A DNA stretch of 64,000 nucleotides from Streptomyces sp. GTDB taxonomy: Bacteria > Actinomycetota > Actinomycetes > Streptomycetales > Streptomycetaceae. Shown piece by piece: positions 43,036 through 52,871 of the stretch. The DNA is taken from NCBI RefSeq assembly GCF_019510245.1, contig NZ_JAEKKT010000138.1, positions 41,155 through 105,154 on the forward strand, given 5' to 3'. The notes beneath the pieces were generated by a model, which was not told the origin of the DNA, did not search any database, and saw only the letters and a list, made by a program, of their open reading frames with translations. Positions within the stretch are counted from its first letter, which is position 1. Each line of letters starts with the position of its first letter. Made by a program: the position numbers and the translations under genes.

Positions 43036-43923
43036 TCAGCGGATCGGCGTGAAGTCCCGCGCCCCGATGAACTCGGGCCTGCGCACCGGCGCCGCGAACG
43101 GCTCCACCGCCGTGTTCTCCACGCTGTTGAACACGATGAAGACGTTGCTGCGCGGGAACGGCGTGATGTTGTCGCCGGAGCCGTGCATGCAGTTGCAGTC
43201 GAACCAGGTCGCGGAACCCGCCCGGCCGGTGAACAGCCTGATGCCGTGCCGCGAGGCCAGTTCGGTCAGGGCCTCGTCGGAGGGCGTGCCCGCGTCCTGC
43301 ATCTGCAGCGACTTCTTGTAGTTGTCCTCGGGCGTGGCGCCCGCGCAGCCCAGGAACGTCCGGTGCGAGCCCGGCATGATCATCAGGCCGCCGTTGGTGT
43401 CGTGGTTCTCGGTCAGGGCGATCGAGACGGACACCGTGCGCATGTTCGGCAGGCCGTCCTCGGCGTGCCAGGTCTCGAAGTCCGAGTGCCAGTAGAAGCC
43501 GCTGGCGCCGAACCCGGGCTTGACGTTGATCCGGGACTGGTGGACGTACACGTCCGAGCCGAGGATCTGCCGGGCCCGGCCGACCACCCGCTCGTCGCGC
43601 ACCAGGTTCGCGAACACCTCGCTGATCCGGTGCACCTCGAAGACGGACCGGATCTCCTTGGACTTCGGCTCGATGATGGAGCGTTCGTCGGCCCGGATCT
43701 CCGGGTCCGTGATCAGCCGCTCCAGCTCCCGTCGGTACACGGCGACCTCGTCGTCGGCCAGGAGCTGGTCGACGGTGAGGAATCCGTCGCGCTCGAACGC
43801 CTCCAGCCGGTCCGTGGCGATCGGGCCGGGCGCGCCGGGCGCCGACCAGACGACCGGGTCCTTGCGGGGGACGGCGACCTCGACGGGGCCGCGGCTCGGG
43901 TAGAGGTCGGTGATGGTGGTCAT
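43036..43923 (-). CDS. ectD: Ectoine hydroxylase
   Basis: This 295-residue enzyme is an Fe(II)/2-oxoglutarate dioxygenase that turns ectoine into 5-hydroxyectoine. The iron ligands are H146 and D148 in YWHSDFETW and H247 in CMHGSG. Length and motifs match known EctD proteins. It is the last gene of ectABCD, two bases after the ectC stop region, so the cell should make both ectoine and hydroxyectoine, protective solutes against salt, drying and heat. Confidence 0.96.
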   Translation of the reverse strand: MTTITDLYPSRGPVEVAVPRKDPVVWSAPGAPGPIATDRLEAFERDGFLTVDQLLADDEVAVYRRELERLITDPEIRADERSIIEPKSKEIRSVFEVHRISEVFANLVRDERVVGRARQILGSDVYVHQSRINVKPGFGASGFYWHSDFETWHAEDGLPNMRTVSVSIALTENHDTNGGLMIMPGSHRTFLGCAGATPEDNYKKSLQMQDAGTPSDEALTELASRHGIRLFTGRAGSATWFDCNCMHGSGDNITPFPRSNVFIVFNSVENTAVEPFAAPVRRPEFIGARDFTPIR

Positions 43924-43925
43924 GG

Positions 43926-44324
43926 TCAGCCCTCCTCCGTCAGCAGGGGATAGACGCCGTTCTCGTCGTGGTCCTCCCGGCCGGTGACGGGCGGGTTGAA
44001 CACGCAGACGCAGCGGAAGTCCTCCTTGACACGCAGCGAGTGCCGCTCGTGCCCGTCGAGGAGGTACATGGTCCCGGGTGTGATCGTGTACGACGTCCCG
44101 GTCTCGTGGTCGGTCAGCTCGGCCTCGCCCTCGACGCAGACGACGGCCTCGATGTGGTTGGCGTACCACATCGACGTCTCGGTGCCCGCGTACAGGATCG
44201 TCTCGTGCAGCGAGAAGCCGACCCGCTCCTTCGCGAGGACGATGCGTTTGCTCTCCCAGGTCCCGGACGCGGACTTCACATGCCGGTCGGTGCCTTCGAT
44301 CTCCTTGAACGAACGGACGATCAC
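43926..44324 (-). CDS. ectC: L-ectoine synthase
   Basis: This 132-residue cupin enzyme cyclises N-gamma-acetyl-diaminobutyrate to ectoine. The sequence begins [16 protein letters not shown], typical of EctC, with the cupin segments [16 protein letters not shown] and [14 protein letters not shown] containing metal-binding positions. It lies between ectB and ectD on the same transcript. Confidence 0.96.
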   Translation of the reverse strand: MIVRSFKEIEGTDRHVKSASGTWESKRIVLAKERVGFSLHETILYAGTETSMWYANHIEAVVCVEGEAELTDHETGTSYTITPGTMYLLDGHERHSLRVKEDFRCVCVFNPPVTGREDHDENGVYPLLTEEG

Positions 44325-44352
44325 GGTTCTGCGATGCCTCCTAGCTGGTGTT

Positions 44353-45624
44353 TCATATGGTTTCCCGGACGGCCCTGGCGAGGATGCTCAGCCCCTCGTC
44401 CAGCTCGTCCGGGGTGACGGTCAGGGCGGGCAGCAGCTTGACGACCTCGCTCTCCGGCCCCGACGTCTCGATGAGCAGCCCGAGTTCGAAGGCACGCCGG
44501 GCGATCCGTCCGGCCCGCTCCTTGTCGTGGAACTCCAGGCCCCACACCAGGCCCCGGCCCCGGTACTCCTTCACGTCGGCGAGGTTCTCCTCGACGATCG
44601 CGATGAGCCCCTGCTCGACCTGCTCGCCCTTGGCCCGGGTCTGCTTCTCCATCGCCGGGCCGTCGGCCCAGTAGCTCTCCAGGGCGGCGGTCGCGGTGAC
44701 GAAGGCGGGGTTGTTGCCGCGGAAGGTGCCGTTGTGCTCGCCCGGCTCCCACACGTCGAGCTCGGGCCGGAACAGGCACAGGGACATGGGCAGCCCGTAC
44801 CCGCTGATGGACTTCGAGACCGTGACGATGTCGGGGACGATGCCCGACTCCTCGAAGGAGAAGAACGCACCGGTGCGCCCGCAGCCCATCTGGATGTCGT
44901 CGACGATCAGCAGCATGTCCTGCCGCTCGCAGAGCTCCTTGAGGGCGCGCAGCCACTCGGGACGCGCGACGTTGATGCCGCCCTCGCCCTGCACGGTCTC
45001 CACGATCACCGCGGCCGGCTTGTTGAGCCCGGACCCCTGGTCCTCGAGGAGCCGCTCGAACCACAGGAAGTCCGGCACTTTCCCGTCGAAGTAGTTGTCG
45101 AACGGCATCGGCGTCCCGTGCACCAGCGGGATCCCGGCGCCGGCCCGCTTGAAGGCGTTGCCGGTGACGGCGAGCGAGCCGAGGGACATCCCGTGGAAGG
45201 CGTTGGTGAACGACACGATCGCCTCGCGCCCCTTCACCTTCCGGGCGAGCTTGAGCGCCGACTCGACGGCGTTGGTCCCCGTCGGCCCCGGGAACATGAC
45301 CTTGTACGGCAGCTCGCGCGGCCGCAGCACCAGGTCCTGGAAGGTCTGCAGGAAGGACCGCTTCGCCACCGTCGACATGTCCAGGCCGTGGGTGACGCCG
45401 TCCCGTTCCAGGTAGTCGAGCAGCGCCCGTTTCAGTACGGGGTTGTTGTGGCCGTAGTTGAGTGATCCGGCGCCGGCGAAGAAGTCGAGGTACTCGTGGC
45501 CGTCCTCGTCGTACATGCGGCTGCCCCGCGCCCGGTCGAACACGGTCGGCCAGCCGCGGCAGTAGCTGCGGACCTCGGACTCCAGGGTCTCGAAGACGCT
45601 GAGGTCGGGCTGGATGATGGTCAC
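44353..45624 (-). CDS. ectB: Diaminobutyrate-2-oxoglutarate transaminase
   Basis: This 423-residue class III aminotransferase makes L-2,4-diaminobutyrate from aspartate semialdehyde and glutamate. [17 protein letters not shown] (about residues 110-126) binds the cofactor phosphate, [10 protein letters not shown] (about 237-246) holds the aspartate and SKSISGYG the Schiff-base lysine. It is 11 bases downstream of ectA. Confidence 0.96.
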   Translation of the reverse strand: MTIIQPDLSVFETLESEVRSYCRGWPTVFDRARGSRMYDEDGHEYLDFFAGAGSLNYGHNNPVLKRALLDYLERDGVTHGLDMSTVAKRSFLQTFQDLVLRPRELPYKVMFPGPTGTNAVESALKLARKVKGREAIVSFTNAFHGMSLGSLAVTGNAFKRAGAGIPLVHGTPMPFDNYFDGKVPDFLWFERLLEDQGSGLNKPAAVIVETVQGEGGINVARPEWLRALKELCERQDMLLIVDDIQMGCGRTGAFFSFEESGIVPDIVTVSKSISGYGLPMSLCLFRPELDVWEPGEHNGTFRGNNPAFVTATAALESYWADGPAMEKQTRAKGEQVEQGLIAIVEENLADVKEYRGRGLVWGLEFHDKERAGRIARRAFELGLLIETSGPESEVVKLLPALTVTPDELDEGLSILARAVRETI

Positions 45625-45635
45625 GGCGGGGCTCC

Positions 45636-46151
45636 TCAGTGCGATGTGGGGGTCAAGGGGCCGATGCGGTACAGGACTTCGGGGTCGTGCGGACCGTCGG
45701 GGAACTCACCGGCCTCGAACAGCACGGAGCGCTCGACGGCGGCGCCGTGCCGGGCGGCGTAGGAGATGAACAGGCGCTCGGAGGCGGTGTTGCCGGGCGT
45801 GATGGTGGTCTCGACGGCGGTGAGCGGCCGGTCGGCGGCCACCTGCGCGGTGAGTCCGTCCAGCAGCCGCGCCGCGATGCCGCGCCCGCGCTGCGCGGCA
45901 TCCACGGCCACCTGCCAGACGAGCAGGGTGTCCGGCCGGTCCGGCCGGGTGTACCCGGTCACGAACCCGACGGGTTCGCCGTCCGCGCCCCGCGCCACCG
46001 CCGAGGTGCCGGCGAAATCCCGGCACCACAGCAGATAGCTGTACGAGGAGTTCAGATCGAGGCTTCCGGAATCCTTGGCGATACGCCAGAGAGCGGCACC
46101 GTCGGTCACCAACGGGCGGTCGACGATCAGGTCTGCTTGTGGGGCAGTCAT
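45636..46151 (-). CDS. ectA: L-2,4-diaminobutyrate N-acetyltransferase
   Basis: This 171-residue GNAT enzyme acetylates diaminobutyrate in ectoine synthesis. LLWCRDFAGTSAVA and VWQVAVDAAQRGRGIAARLL (acetyl-CoA loop) are characteristic. The start is the ATG at 46151, directly before the conserved domain; the frame continues upstream without support. No ribosome site precedes it, and a TAAATT box lies 8 bases upstream, so the mRNA may be nearly leaderless. It heads ectABCD. Confidence 0.93.
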   Translation of the reverse strand: MTAPQADLIVDRPLVTDGAALWRIAKDSGSLDLNSSYSYLLWCRDFAGTSAVARGADGEPVGFVTGYTRPDRPDTLLVWQVAVDAAQRGRGIAARLLDGLTAQVAADRPLTAVETTITPGNTASERLFISYAARHGAAVERSVLFEAGEFPDGPHDPEVLYRIGPLTPTSH

Positions 46152-46159
46152 GCGGATTG

Positions 46160-46165
46160 AATTTA
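46160..46165 (-). promoter_or_regulatory. Candidate -10 box for ectABCD
   Basis: TAAATT on the minus strand ends 8 bases before the ectA ATG, in a stretch clearly richer in A and T than its surroundings (46152-46390). No good housekeeping -35 was found at the right spacing, so an alternative sigma factor is possible, as expected for an osmotic-stress operon. Confidence 0.35.
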
Positions 46166-46361
46166 GCGAGGCAAATGCAAAAACGCACGGCGGGTGTCGG
46201 TGGTGGCTGAATCTGGACCTCCGGTATGTCCAGAAATGCACCGCCACAAATCGAGCAAATGGTCCCGTTGTGTGGAGTGTGTCACAGGGTTGAAACCTGG
46301 ACGGAATTCCCTCTGTTTAGCTGCGTAAAAAGCGGGCAGAAGAACTCGGGTAAGCCATCCA

Positions 46362-46386
46362 CCGAAAAGGAATTCGAGATTTCCTT
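46362..46386 (-). terminator. Weak hairpin with T-tract after the PLP aminotransferase
   Basis: On the minus strand AAGGAA and TTCCTT pair across 8 bases and are followed by further Ts. It begins 5 bases after the stop at 46391, and would stop transcription before the ectA promoter. Confidence 0.5.
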
Positions 46387-46390
46387 GAAT

Positions 46391-47560
46391 TCAGGCGCCG
46401 GTAACGCCGTCCATACGCTCCCGACACCGGTCGCCGTGCTGGTGCCAAGCGGACTCGACCGCCCGCCGGGCGCCCTCCGGGTCCACCGTCAGCCCCCGCT
46501 TCGCCAGCCCCGCGCCGATCGCCGCCAGGCTCGACCGGACGGCACCGGCCGTCGCGTCCGCCCCGTAGTGGTTGACCCGGATCATCTCCCCGGCCAGGGC
46601 ACCCCCGCCCGCGGCCAGCGGCAGGCTGCCGTCGCCCGCCAGGGCCTCGGCCACCAGTTCCGACGCCACCACCCCGGACGGCACCCGCAGCGTCGTGGCG
46701 ACCGGTGCCGCGTCGGACTCCGCGTGCACGTACGGCTCCAGGCCGCCGCCGAGGGCCACCGCCCCGGCCCGGGTGGCCAGCGCGGCCGTACGGTGCCGGG
46801 CCATGACGGTCTCCAGGCCGTCCGCCTCGATCCGTTCGACGCACGCCTCCAGCGCCAGCATCTCCAGCTGCGCCGGAGCGTGCAGCAGCACCTTGCGGCC
46901 GCCGTCGACCCAGCGCTCCTTCCAGTCCAGCAGGGAGAGGTAGGAGTGGCGTGGGGCGTTCGGGTTCGCCGCCATCCGGGCCCACGCCCGCGCGCTCACC
47001 GACACCGCCGAGACACCGGCCGGGCCGCCCATCGCCTTCTGTGCCCCGATCACGCACAGGTCCACGCCCCAGGCGTCCGGCAGTACCGGCTCGGCCCCGA
47101 CCGAGGCGACCGCGTCCAGGTAGAAGAGGGCGCCGTGGGCCCGCACCACCTCGCCGATCTCCGCGACCGGGTTGGTGTTCCCGGTCGCCGCCTCCGCGTG
47201 CACCAGGGACACGAAGTCGATCTCCGGGTGCGCGGCGAACGCCTCCCGGACCTGTCCGGCCGTCACCGCCGTGTGGAACGGCACCGCGAGGTCGACCACC
47301 GTCGCCCCGCAGTCCCGCAGCCAGTTCCCGAACGTCTGCCCGTACGGGCCGGTGATCACGTTCAGCGCGGTCGTCCCCGGCCCCGCCGTCGCCCTGATCG
47401 CGCCCTCCAGGGGCAGCAGCGCCTCGCCCTGCATGATCACGACGTGCTGACGGGTGTCCAGCAGCCGGGCCACCCCGTCCTCGATCGCGGCGAAACGGTC
47501 GGCGGTCAGCGGGGGCAGGTCGAGGAAGGGGTGGGTCACGACAGTGCTCTCTTCGCTCAT
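46391..47560 (-). CDS. Class V aminotransferase (alanine-glyoxylate type)
   Basis: This 389-residue PLP enzyme resembles alanine-glyoxylate/serine-pyruvate aminotransferases. The Schiff-base lysine is in GAQKAMGGPAG, and FYLDAVASVGAEP holds the cofactor aspartate. It is upstream of and co-directional with ectA but separated by 239 bases, a terminator-like hairpin and a likely promoter. It is divergent from an amino-acid ABC importer, which may link it to amino-acid use. Confidence 0.87.
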   Translation of the reverse strand: MSEESTVVTHPFLDLPPLTADRFAAIEDGVARLLDTRQHVVIMQGEALLPLEGAIRATAGPGTTALNVITGPYGQTFGNWLRDCGATVVDLAVPFHTAVTAGQVREAFAAHPEIDFVSLVHAEAATGNTNPVAEIGEVVRAHGALFYLDAVASVGAEPVLPDAWGVDLCVIGAQKAMGGPAGVSAVSVSARAWARMAANPNAPRHSYLSLLDWKERWVDGGRKVLLHAPAQLEMLALEACVERIEADGLETVMARHRTAALATRAGAVALGGGLEPYVHAESDAAPVATTLRVPSGVVASELVAEALAGDGSLPLAAGGGALAGEMIRVNHYGADATAGAVRSSLAAIGAGLAKRGLTVDPEGARRAVESAWHQHGDRCRERMDGVTGA

Positions 47561-47657
47561 TCAGGGGCGTGCGGGACAGATCGAGACGAGCGTAACCGGC
47601 ACCCTCCGCACGGCTCCGACCGGCGACTTCTTAGGCCCGACAGGCCCACGGCCATCG

Positions 47658-47692
47658 GTTTGGTTTGAGAGACCCAAACATCTCCTTATAAT
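47658..47692 (+). promoter_or_regulatory. Promoter with overlapping inverted repeat for the amino-acid ABC operon
   Basis: TTGAGA (47665-47670) and TATAAT (47687-47692) are 16 bases apart, a strong housekeeping-type promoter. GTTTGG (47658-47663) and CCAAAC (47674-47679) form a perfect inverted repeat over the -35 box, a good position for a repressor. Confidence 0.72.
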
Positions 47693-47768
47693 CGGAACCC
47701 GCAGAACCGGAATCCAAAGCTCCCTCACAGACCGACGGGAGCTTCCCCACAGACTCACGGGAGGTCTC

Positions 47769-48623
47769 GTGACCACGCTCCTCGGGCGCCGCCGGGCTCG
47801 CGCCCTGGCCGCCGTCACCGCCGCGGCCGGGCTGGCCCTCGTGGCCGGCTGCACGTCGAGCGGCAACGGCTCCAGCGCCTCCAGGACGGCCGCCGGCGGG
47901 GTCGAACTCGTCAAGGCCGGACAGCTCACCACCTGCACCCACCTGCCCTACCCGCCGTTCCAGTCGGAGATCGACGGCAAGGTGCAGGGCTTCGACGTGT
48001 CGATGATCGACCTGGTCGCCAAGAACCTCGGTGTGAAGCAGCAGATCCTCGACACGCCGTTCGAGAACTTCAAGACCGGCGCCTTCCTCAACTCCGGCGA
48101 GTGCGACCTTGCCGCGGCCGGCATGACCATCACCGCCGAGCGCAAGAAGAACGTCGACTTCTCCGACCCGTACTTCGACGCGACCCAGGCCCTGCTCGTC
48201 GACAGGAACAGCGGCATCACCTCGCTCGCCGACGCCAAGGCCAAGAAGGTCCGGCTGGGCGCCCAGGCGCAGACCACGGGTGAGGACTACGTCAGGAAGC
48301 AGGGTTTCGACCCGGTCTCCTTCGAGTCCTCCGACGCCGTCCTCAACGGCCTGCGCACCGGCCAGGTCAAGGCCGTCGTCATCGACTACCCGGTGGTCCA
48401 GGGCTGGCTGAAGGACAAGGCCAACGCGAGCGCCTTCCAGGTCGCCGGCAACATCAACACCGGTGAGCAGTACGGCTTCACGGTGAAGAAGGGCAACACC
48501 AAGCTCCTCGCGGCCGTCAACAAGGCGATCGCCGACGCCAAGGCCGACGGCACGTACAAGAAGCTGTACGAGAAGTGGATCGGCCCCTACGACGCCTCGG
48601 CCGCGTCCCCCGCCGCCTCATGA
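47769..48623 (+). CDS. Amino-acid ABC transporter solute-binding lipoprotein
   Basis: This 284-residue family 3 solute-binding protein captures a polar amino acid. A signal peptide ends in the lipobox LVAGC (Cys about residue 28). [19 protein letters not shown] starts the binding fold, and [24 protein letters not shown] (in outline) is the family signature. GGGAGG precedes the GTG at 47769. It is the first of a three-gene operon; its stop overlaps the permease start. Confidence 0.93.
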   Translation: MTTLLGRRRARALAAVTAAAGLALVAGCTSSGNGSSASRTAAGGVELVKAGQLTTCTHLPYPPFQSEIDGKVQGFDVSMIDLVAKNLGVKQQILDTPFENFKTGAFLNSGECDLAAAGMTITAERKKNVDFSDPYFDATQALLVDRNSGITSLADAKAKKVRLGAQAQTTGEDYVRKQGFDPVSFESSDAVLNGLRTGQVKAVVIDYPVVQGWLKDKANASAFQVAGNINTGEQYGFTVKKGNTKLLAAVNKAIADAKADGTYKKLYEKWIGPYDASAASPAAS

Positions 48624-49456
48624 CCGCAGACACGGACACCGGGCTCCAGCCGCGCCGCAAGGGCCTGACCCGGCGCCAGAAGCGCCGGCTGTCGCGCGGT
48701 GCGCAGTACGTCGTCTTCGTCGCCGCCGTCGTCGCCTTCGCCGTCGGCGCGGACTGGGGACGGCTGCAGAACCAGTTCGCCCAGTGGGACATCGCCCAGC
48801 AGATGTTCCCGGACGTCATCACGCTGGCGCTGAAGAACACCGTGCTCTACACCCTGTCCGGCTTCGTCGTCGGACTGGCCCTCGGCATGGTGATAGCGCT
48901 CATGCGGCTGTCGTCGGTCGGACCCTACCGCTGGGCCGCCGGCGTCTACATCGAGATCTTCCGCGGCCTGCCCGCCCTGCTGATCTTCATCTTCATCGGG
49001 GTCGCCGTCCCGCTCGCCTTCCCCGGCACCGAGATCATCGGCGGCACCTACGGCAAGGTCGCCCTCGCCCTCGGCCTGGTCGCCGCCGCCTACATGGCCG
49101 AGACGATCCGCGCGGGCATCCAGGCGGTCCCCAAGGGGCAGCTGGAAGCGGCCCGTTCCCTGGGCTTCTCACCTGCCCGCGCCATGGTCTCGATCGTCAT
49201 CCCGCAGGCGTTCCGCATCATCCTCCCGCCGCTCACCAACGAACTGGTCCTGCTCTTCAAGGACTCGTCCCTGGTCCTCTTCCTCGGCGTCACCCTGGAG
49301 GAGCGCGAACTGTCCAAGTACGGCCGCGACCTGGCCAGTACGACCGCCAACTCCACGCCGATCCTCGTCGCCGGCCTGTGCTACCTGCTGGTCACGATCC
49401 CGCTCGGCTTCGTCGTGCGCCGTATGGAGGCGAAGGCCCAGGAGGCCGTGAAATGA
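48620..49456 (+). CDS. Amino-acid ABC transporter permease
   Basis: This 278-residue membrane protein is a HisM/GlnP-type permease with about five or six helices. The conserved loop reads [20 protein letters not shown] near residue 173. The start ATG at 48620 and stop at 49456 overlap both neighbours (ATGA). A single permease is present, so it probably works as a homodimer. Confidence 0.93.
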   Translation: MTADTDTGLQPRRKGLTRRQKRRLSRGAQYVVFVAAVVAFAVGADWGRLQNQFAQWDIAQQMFPDVITLALKNTVLYTLSGFVVGLALGMVIALMRLSSVGPYRWAAGVYIEIFRGLPALLIFIFIGVAVPLAFPGTEIIGGTYGKVALALGLVAAAYMAETIRAGIQAVPKGQLEAARSLGFSPARAMVSIVIPQAFRIILPPLTNELVLLFKDSSLVLFLGVTLEERELSKYGRDLASTTANSTPILVAGLCYLLVTIPLGFVVRRMEAKAQEAVK

Positions 49457-50226
49457 GCCGACCCGAGATCGAGGTCAAGGGCCTGCACAAGTCCTTCGGC
49501 GACAACGAGGTGCTGCGCGGCATCGACCTGGAGATCGGCCAGGGCGAGGTCGTCTGCGTCATCGGCCCGTCCGGCTCCGGCAAGTCCACCCTGCTGCGCT
49601 GCGTCAACCTCCTCGAAGAGCCCACCCGAGGGCAGGTGTTCGTCGGCGGCACCGAGTTGACGGACCCCGACGTCGACATCGACGCCGTGCGCCGCCGGAT
49701 CGGCATGGTCTTCCAGCAGTTCAACCTCTTCCCGCACCTCACGGTCACCGAGAACCTCACCCTGCCGCAGCGCCGGGTGCTGCGCAGGGACAAGGCGACG
49801 GCGGCACGGGTCGCCGCCGAGAACCTCGCGCGCGTGGGGCTCACCGAAAAGGCGGACGCCTACCCCGCCTCCCTCTCCGGCGGCCAGCAGCAGCGGGTGG
49901 CGATCGCCCGGTCGCTGTCCATGGGCCCCGAGGTGATGCTCTTCGACGAGCCGACCTCCGCCCTCGACCCGGAGCTGGTCGGGGACGTCCTGGCGGTCAT
50001 GCGGATGCTGGCCCAGGAGGGCATGACCATGATGGTGGTCACCCACGAGATGACCTTCGCGCGGGAGGTCGCCGACCGGGTGGTCTTCATGGACGGGGGC
50101 GTCGTGGTCGAGGACGGCACGCCGGACCAGGTCATCGGCAACCCCACCCACGACCGCACCCGCCACTTCCTCTCCCGCCTCCTGGACCCGGCCATGGCCC
50201 AGGTGGAGGAGGAGTCCGCGGACTAG
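49453..50226 (+). CDS. Amino-acid ABC transporter ATP-binding protein
   Basis: This 257-residue ATPase energises the importer. Walker A is GPSGSGKST (about residues 38-46), the signature LSGGQQQR (about 143-150), Walker [13 protein letters not shown] (about 162-173), and the switch histidine is in VTHEM. It belongs to the GlnQ/HisP group. It completes the operon begun at 47769. Confidence 0.95.
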   Translation: MSRPEIEVKGLHKSFGDNEVLRGIDLEIGQGEVVCVIGPSGSGKSTLLRCVNLLEEPTRGQVFVGGTELTDPDVDIDAVRRRIGMVFQQFNLFPHLTVTENLTLPQRRVLRRDKATAARVAAENLARVGLTEKADAYPASLSGGQQQRVAIARSLSMGPEVMLFDEPTSALDPELVGDVLAVMRMLAQEGMTMMVVTHEMTFAREVADRVVFMDGGVVVEDGTPDQVIGNPTHDRTRHFLSRLLDPAMAQVEEESAD

Positions 50227-50636
50227 ACGGGCGAGGCCGGCCCGCTCACGATCGCGGGCGATCTCGACCTGGACCCGGACGCGACGGCACCTCGGGTGCC
50301 GGCCTCGTCGTCGACGGTGACCTGACCGTCGAGGGCAGCACCGTCAACGTCGACGACGGCTGCCCGGCGGTGGTCGTCCTCGGCGATCTGCGGGCCACGG
50401 TCACCGTCCTGTCCGGCGAGTTCAGCCCGGACCCCGTCGGCGGCACGCTGCACGGCGCGGTCGTCGTGTCCGCCTGCCTCGACCTCGCCCAGGACGTCGA
50501 CCCGGCCTCGGTCCTCGTCCCCGAGGTGCTGCGCGCCGACGGCGAGGACGACTGGCGCTCCTTCGACGCCCCGCGGGTCCACGGCGGCCGGCTGCTGGGC
50601 CGCATCGATGAGGGCCTCCCGGTCGTCCTAGGCTGA
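50227..50636 (+). pseudogene. Remnant of a repeat-rich beta-helix-like protein gene
   Basis: Directly after the ATPase stop, one frame reads PLTIAGDLDLDPDA and, after a shift near 50283, another continues GTSGAGLVVDGDLTVEG and onward to a stop at 50636. Restoring one base near 50283 joins the two. The GDLDLD/DGDLTVEG/LGDLRA repeats suggest a right-handed helix of the polymer-forming type. No start codon opens the frame, so this seems to be a truncated, frameshifted gene. A functional 88-residue product from a GTG at 50370 is possible but unlikely. Confidence 0.55.
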
Positions 50637-50641
50637 GCCCC

Positions 50642-51733
50642 ATGAGCGATCAGGCGGTGCTGCACGTGAAGGGCAGGGTCCTCGTGGGGCCCGAGGACGT
50701 CCGGGACGAGCTGTGGGTGGTGGACGGCCGGGTCTCCTACGACCGTCCCGCCGGCGCCCGTGACATCCGCACCGTGGCGGGCTGGGCGCTCCCCGGTCTC
50801 GTCGACGCCCACTGCCACGTCGGCCTCGGCCCGCACGGCCCGGTCGACGCGGCGGCGGCCGAGAAGCAGGCCCTCACCGACCGCGAGGCCGGGACCCTCC
50901 TCATCCGGGACGCCGGCTCGCCGTCGGACACCCGCTGGGTCGACGACCGCGACGACCTGCCGAAGATCGTCCGGGCCGGCCGGCACATCGCCCGTACCCG
51001 CCGCTACATCAGGAACTTCGCCCACGAGATCGAGCCGGCGGACCTGGTCGCGTACGTCGCCCAGGAGGCCCGGCGCGGCGACGGCTGGGTCAAGCTGGTC
51101 GGCGACTGGATCGACCGCGACCTCGGCGACCTGGCCCCCAGCTGGCCCCGGGACGCCGTCGAGGCCGCCATCGCCGAGGCCCACCGGCTCGGCGCCCGGG
51201 TCACCGCCCACTGCTTCGCCGAGAACTCGCTCCAGGACCTGGTCGAGGCCGGCATCGACTGCATCGAGCACGCCACGGGCCTGACGGAGGACTTGATCCC
51301 CCTCTTCGCCTCCCGTGGCGTCGCGATCGTCCCCACCCTGGTCAACATCGCCACCTTCCCGGACCTGGCGGCGGGCGGCGAGGCCAAGTTCCCCCGCTGG
51401 TCGGCTCATATGCGCAGGCTCCACGAGCGCCGTTACGACACGGTCCGGGCCGCCTACGACGCCGGGATCCCGGTGTACGTCGGCACGGACGCCGGCGGCA
51501 GCCTCGCCCACGGCCTGGTCGCGGGCGAGGTCGCCGAGCTGGTGACCGCCGGCATCCCACCCCTCGACGCGCTCGCGGCGACCAGCTGGGCGGCCCGCGC
51601 CTGGCTCGGCAGGCCCGGACTCGAGGAGGGCGCGCCGGCGGACCTGGTGGTGTACGAGAGCGACCCGCGCGCGGACGTGCGCGTCCTCGCATCCCCCCGG
51701 AGAGTGGTGCTGAACGGGCAGGTCGTGGAGTAA
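50642..51733 (+). CDS. Amidohydrolase family protein
   Basis: This 363-residue metal hydrolase has DAHCHVG (about residues 57-63) for the first metal pair, a lysine in WVKLVGDW, histidines in TAHCF and EHATG, and the aspartate in GTDAGG (about 283-288). It resembles imidazolonepropionase/prolidase-like amidohydrolases. Substrate unknown. It starts 5 bases after the remnant. Confidence 0.88.
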   Translation: MSDQAVLHVKGRVLVGPEDVRDELWVVDGRVSYDRPAGARDIRTVAGWALPGLVDAHCHVGLGPHGPVDAAAAEKQALTDREAGTLLIRDAGSPSDTRWVDDRDDLPKIVRAGRHIARTRRYIRNFAHEIEPADLVAYVAQEARRGDGWVKLVGDWIDRDLGDLAPSWPRDAVEAAIAEAHRLGARVTAHCFAENSLQDLVEAGIDCIEHATGLTEDLIPLFASRGVAIVPTLVNIATFPDLAAGGEAKFPRWSAHMRRLHERRYDTVRAAYDAGIPVYVGTDAGGSLAHGLVAGEVAELVTAGIPPLDALAATSWAARAWLGRPGLEEGAPADLVVYESDPRADVRVLASPRRVVLNGQVVE

Positions 51734-51875
51734 GGGAACTCCCGTGCCTGCCGACTCGAACAGGTGGGCGGAAAGTCCACTATGGAGTGAAGTGACGCAG
51801 GATTGCTGCCCGTTCACCCACAGTGCGTAATTCTTGGCGGGTCCCGAGCAAGTTTCCTCTGGGGGTCCCACCACC

Positions 51876-52784
51876 TTGAACAGCGACACATTCCGTATGC
51901 CCGCACGCCGTCTCGCGACCCTCGCGACGGCCACGGCCCTGGCCGCCGGTCCCGCGGCCCTGGCCGGCGCGGGCACCGCACACGCGACCGGCGGCCACGG
52001 TCGTGCGAGCGCGGTCGTCCTGCGCACCGGCCTCGACGTCTCCCTCCTCGGCAAGACCGTGAACGTCCCGCTCGCGGTCTCCCTGAACGAGGTCCAGGCA
52101 CCGCAGAGCGCCGACCGGACGGCGCTGACCGCCACCCTCGACGGAGTCGACGGCGGCAAGCCCTTCAACGTCCTCGGCGCGGACGTCGCCTCCGCGAAGG
52201 CGACGGTCACCGCGGACCGTGCCGAGGCCTCCGTCCACCTCGCCCACGCCCGGCTGCACCTGCCGGGCCTGCCCCTGCTGTCCCTCGTCGAAGTCGACAC
52301 GGTCACGTCCAGGGCCACCTGCGAGACCGGCAGACAGCCGGAGGCCTCCGCCGACGTGCTCGGCGCCGTCACCGTGCTCGGCAAGCGCGTCACGCTGAGC
52401 GCGGGCGGCCCCACCGACGTCAGGGTCCCCGGCGTCGGTGAGGTCCGCCTCGACCTCTCCAGGCGCGAGACGACCTCGACCACGGCGGCGGCCAGCGCCC
52501 TCGAACTCAAGGTCACCGTCAACCCGCTGAAGCTCAACGTGGCCGAGGTGACGGGGACGGTGACGCTGGCGAAGGCGACGTGCGAGACCCCGCCCGACGC
52601 CGCGGCCGCCCCGGCCGATCCTGCCGACCCGGTGTCCGACGTGAAGGTCCAGGGCGCCCCGGCGAAGGAGACGAAGCTGGCGGAGACGGGCGGCAGTTCG
52701 GTGACGCCGTATGTGCTGGGAGGAGCGCTGGCGTTGATTCTGGTGGGCGCAGGAGCGGCGACCGTGGTCCGACGTCGACGCTGA
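51876..52784 (+). CDS. LAETG-anchored surface protein (SCO1860 type)
   Basis: This 302-residue exported protein has a signal peptide ending near GTAHA, a beta-rich middle and the sorting signal LAETGG (about residues 268-273), followed by a hydrophobic helix and a basic tail. A sortase should cut it and link it to the cell wall. I took the TTG at 51876, which has GGGGGT upstream; the ATG at 51897 is an alternative. The function is unknown; the family is found in Streptomyces next to this cobalamin-ectoine region, as I recall. Confidence 0.85.
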   Translation: MNSDTFRMPARRLATLATATALAAGPAALAGAGTAHATGGHGRASAVVLRTGLDVSLLGKTVNVPLAVSLNEVQAPQSADRTALTATLDGVDGGKPFNVLGADVASAKATVTADRAEASVHLAHARLHLPGLPLLSLVEVDTVTSRATCETGRQPEASADVLGAVTVLGKRVTLSAGGPTDVRVPGVGEVRLDLSRRETTSTTAAASALELKVTVNPLKLNVAEVTGTVTLAKATCETPPDAAAAPADPADPVSDVKVQGAPAKETKLAETGGSSVTPYVLGGALALILVGAGAATVVRRRR

Positions 52785-52797
52785 CGCCCTGCTTTTC

Positions 52798-52836
52798 AGG
52801 GGCGCTGGGGGAGGAACTGCGCGACCAGCCACGACG
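52798..52836 (-). repeat. Dispersed intergenic repeat, copy E (without hairpin)
   Basis: Read on the minus strand this gives TGGCTGGTCGCGCAGTTCC then TCCCCCAGCGCCCCT, the same ends as copies A-D but lacking the middle hairpin. A second core fragment in the opposite direction, GGCGCGCAGTTCCCCC, follows at about 52854. It lies between convergent genes. Confidence 0.78.
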
Positions 52837-52871
52837 CACCCGCAGTCGCCCATGGCGCGCAGTTCCCCCGC

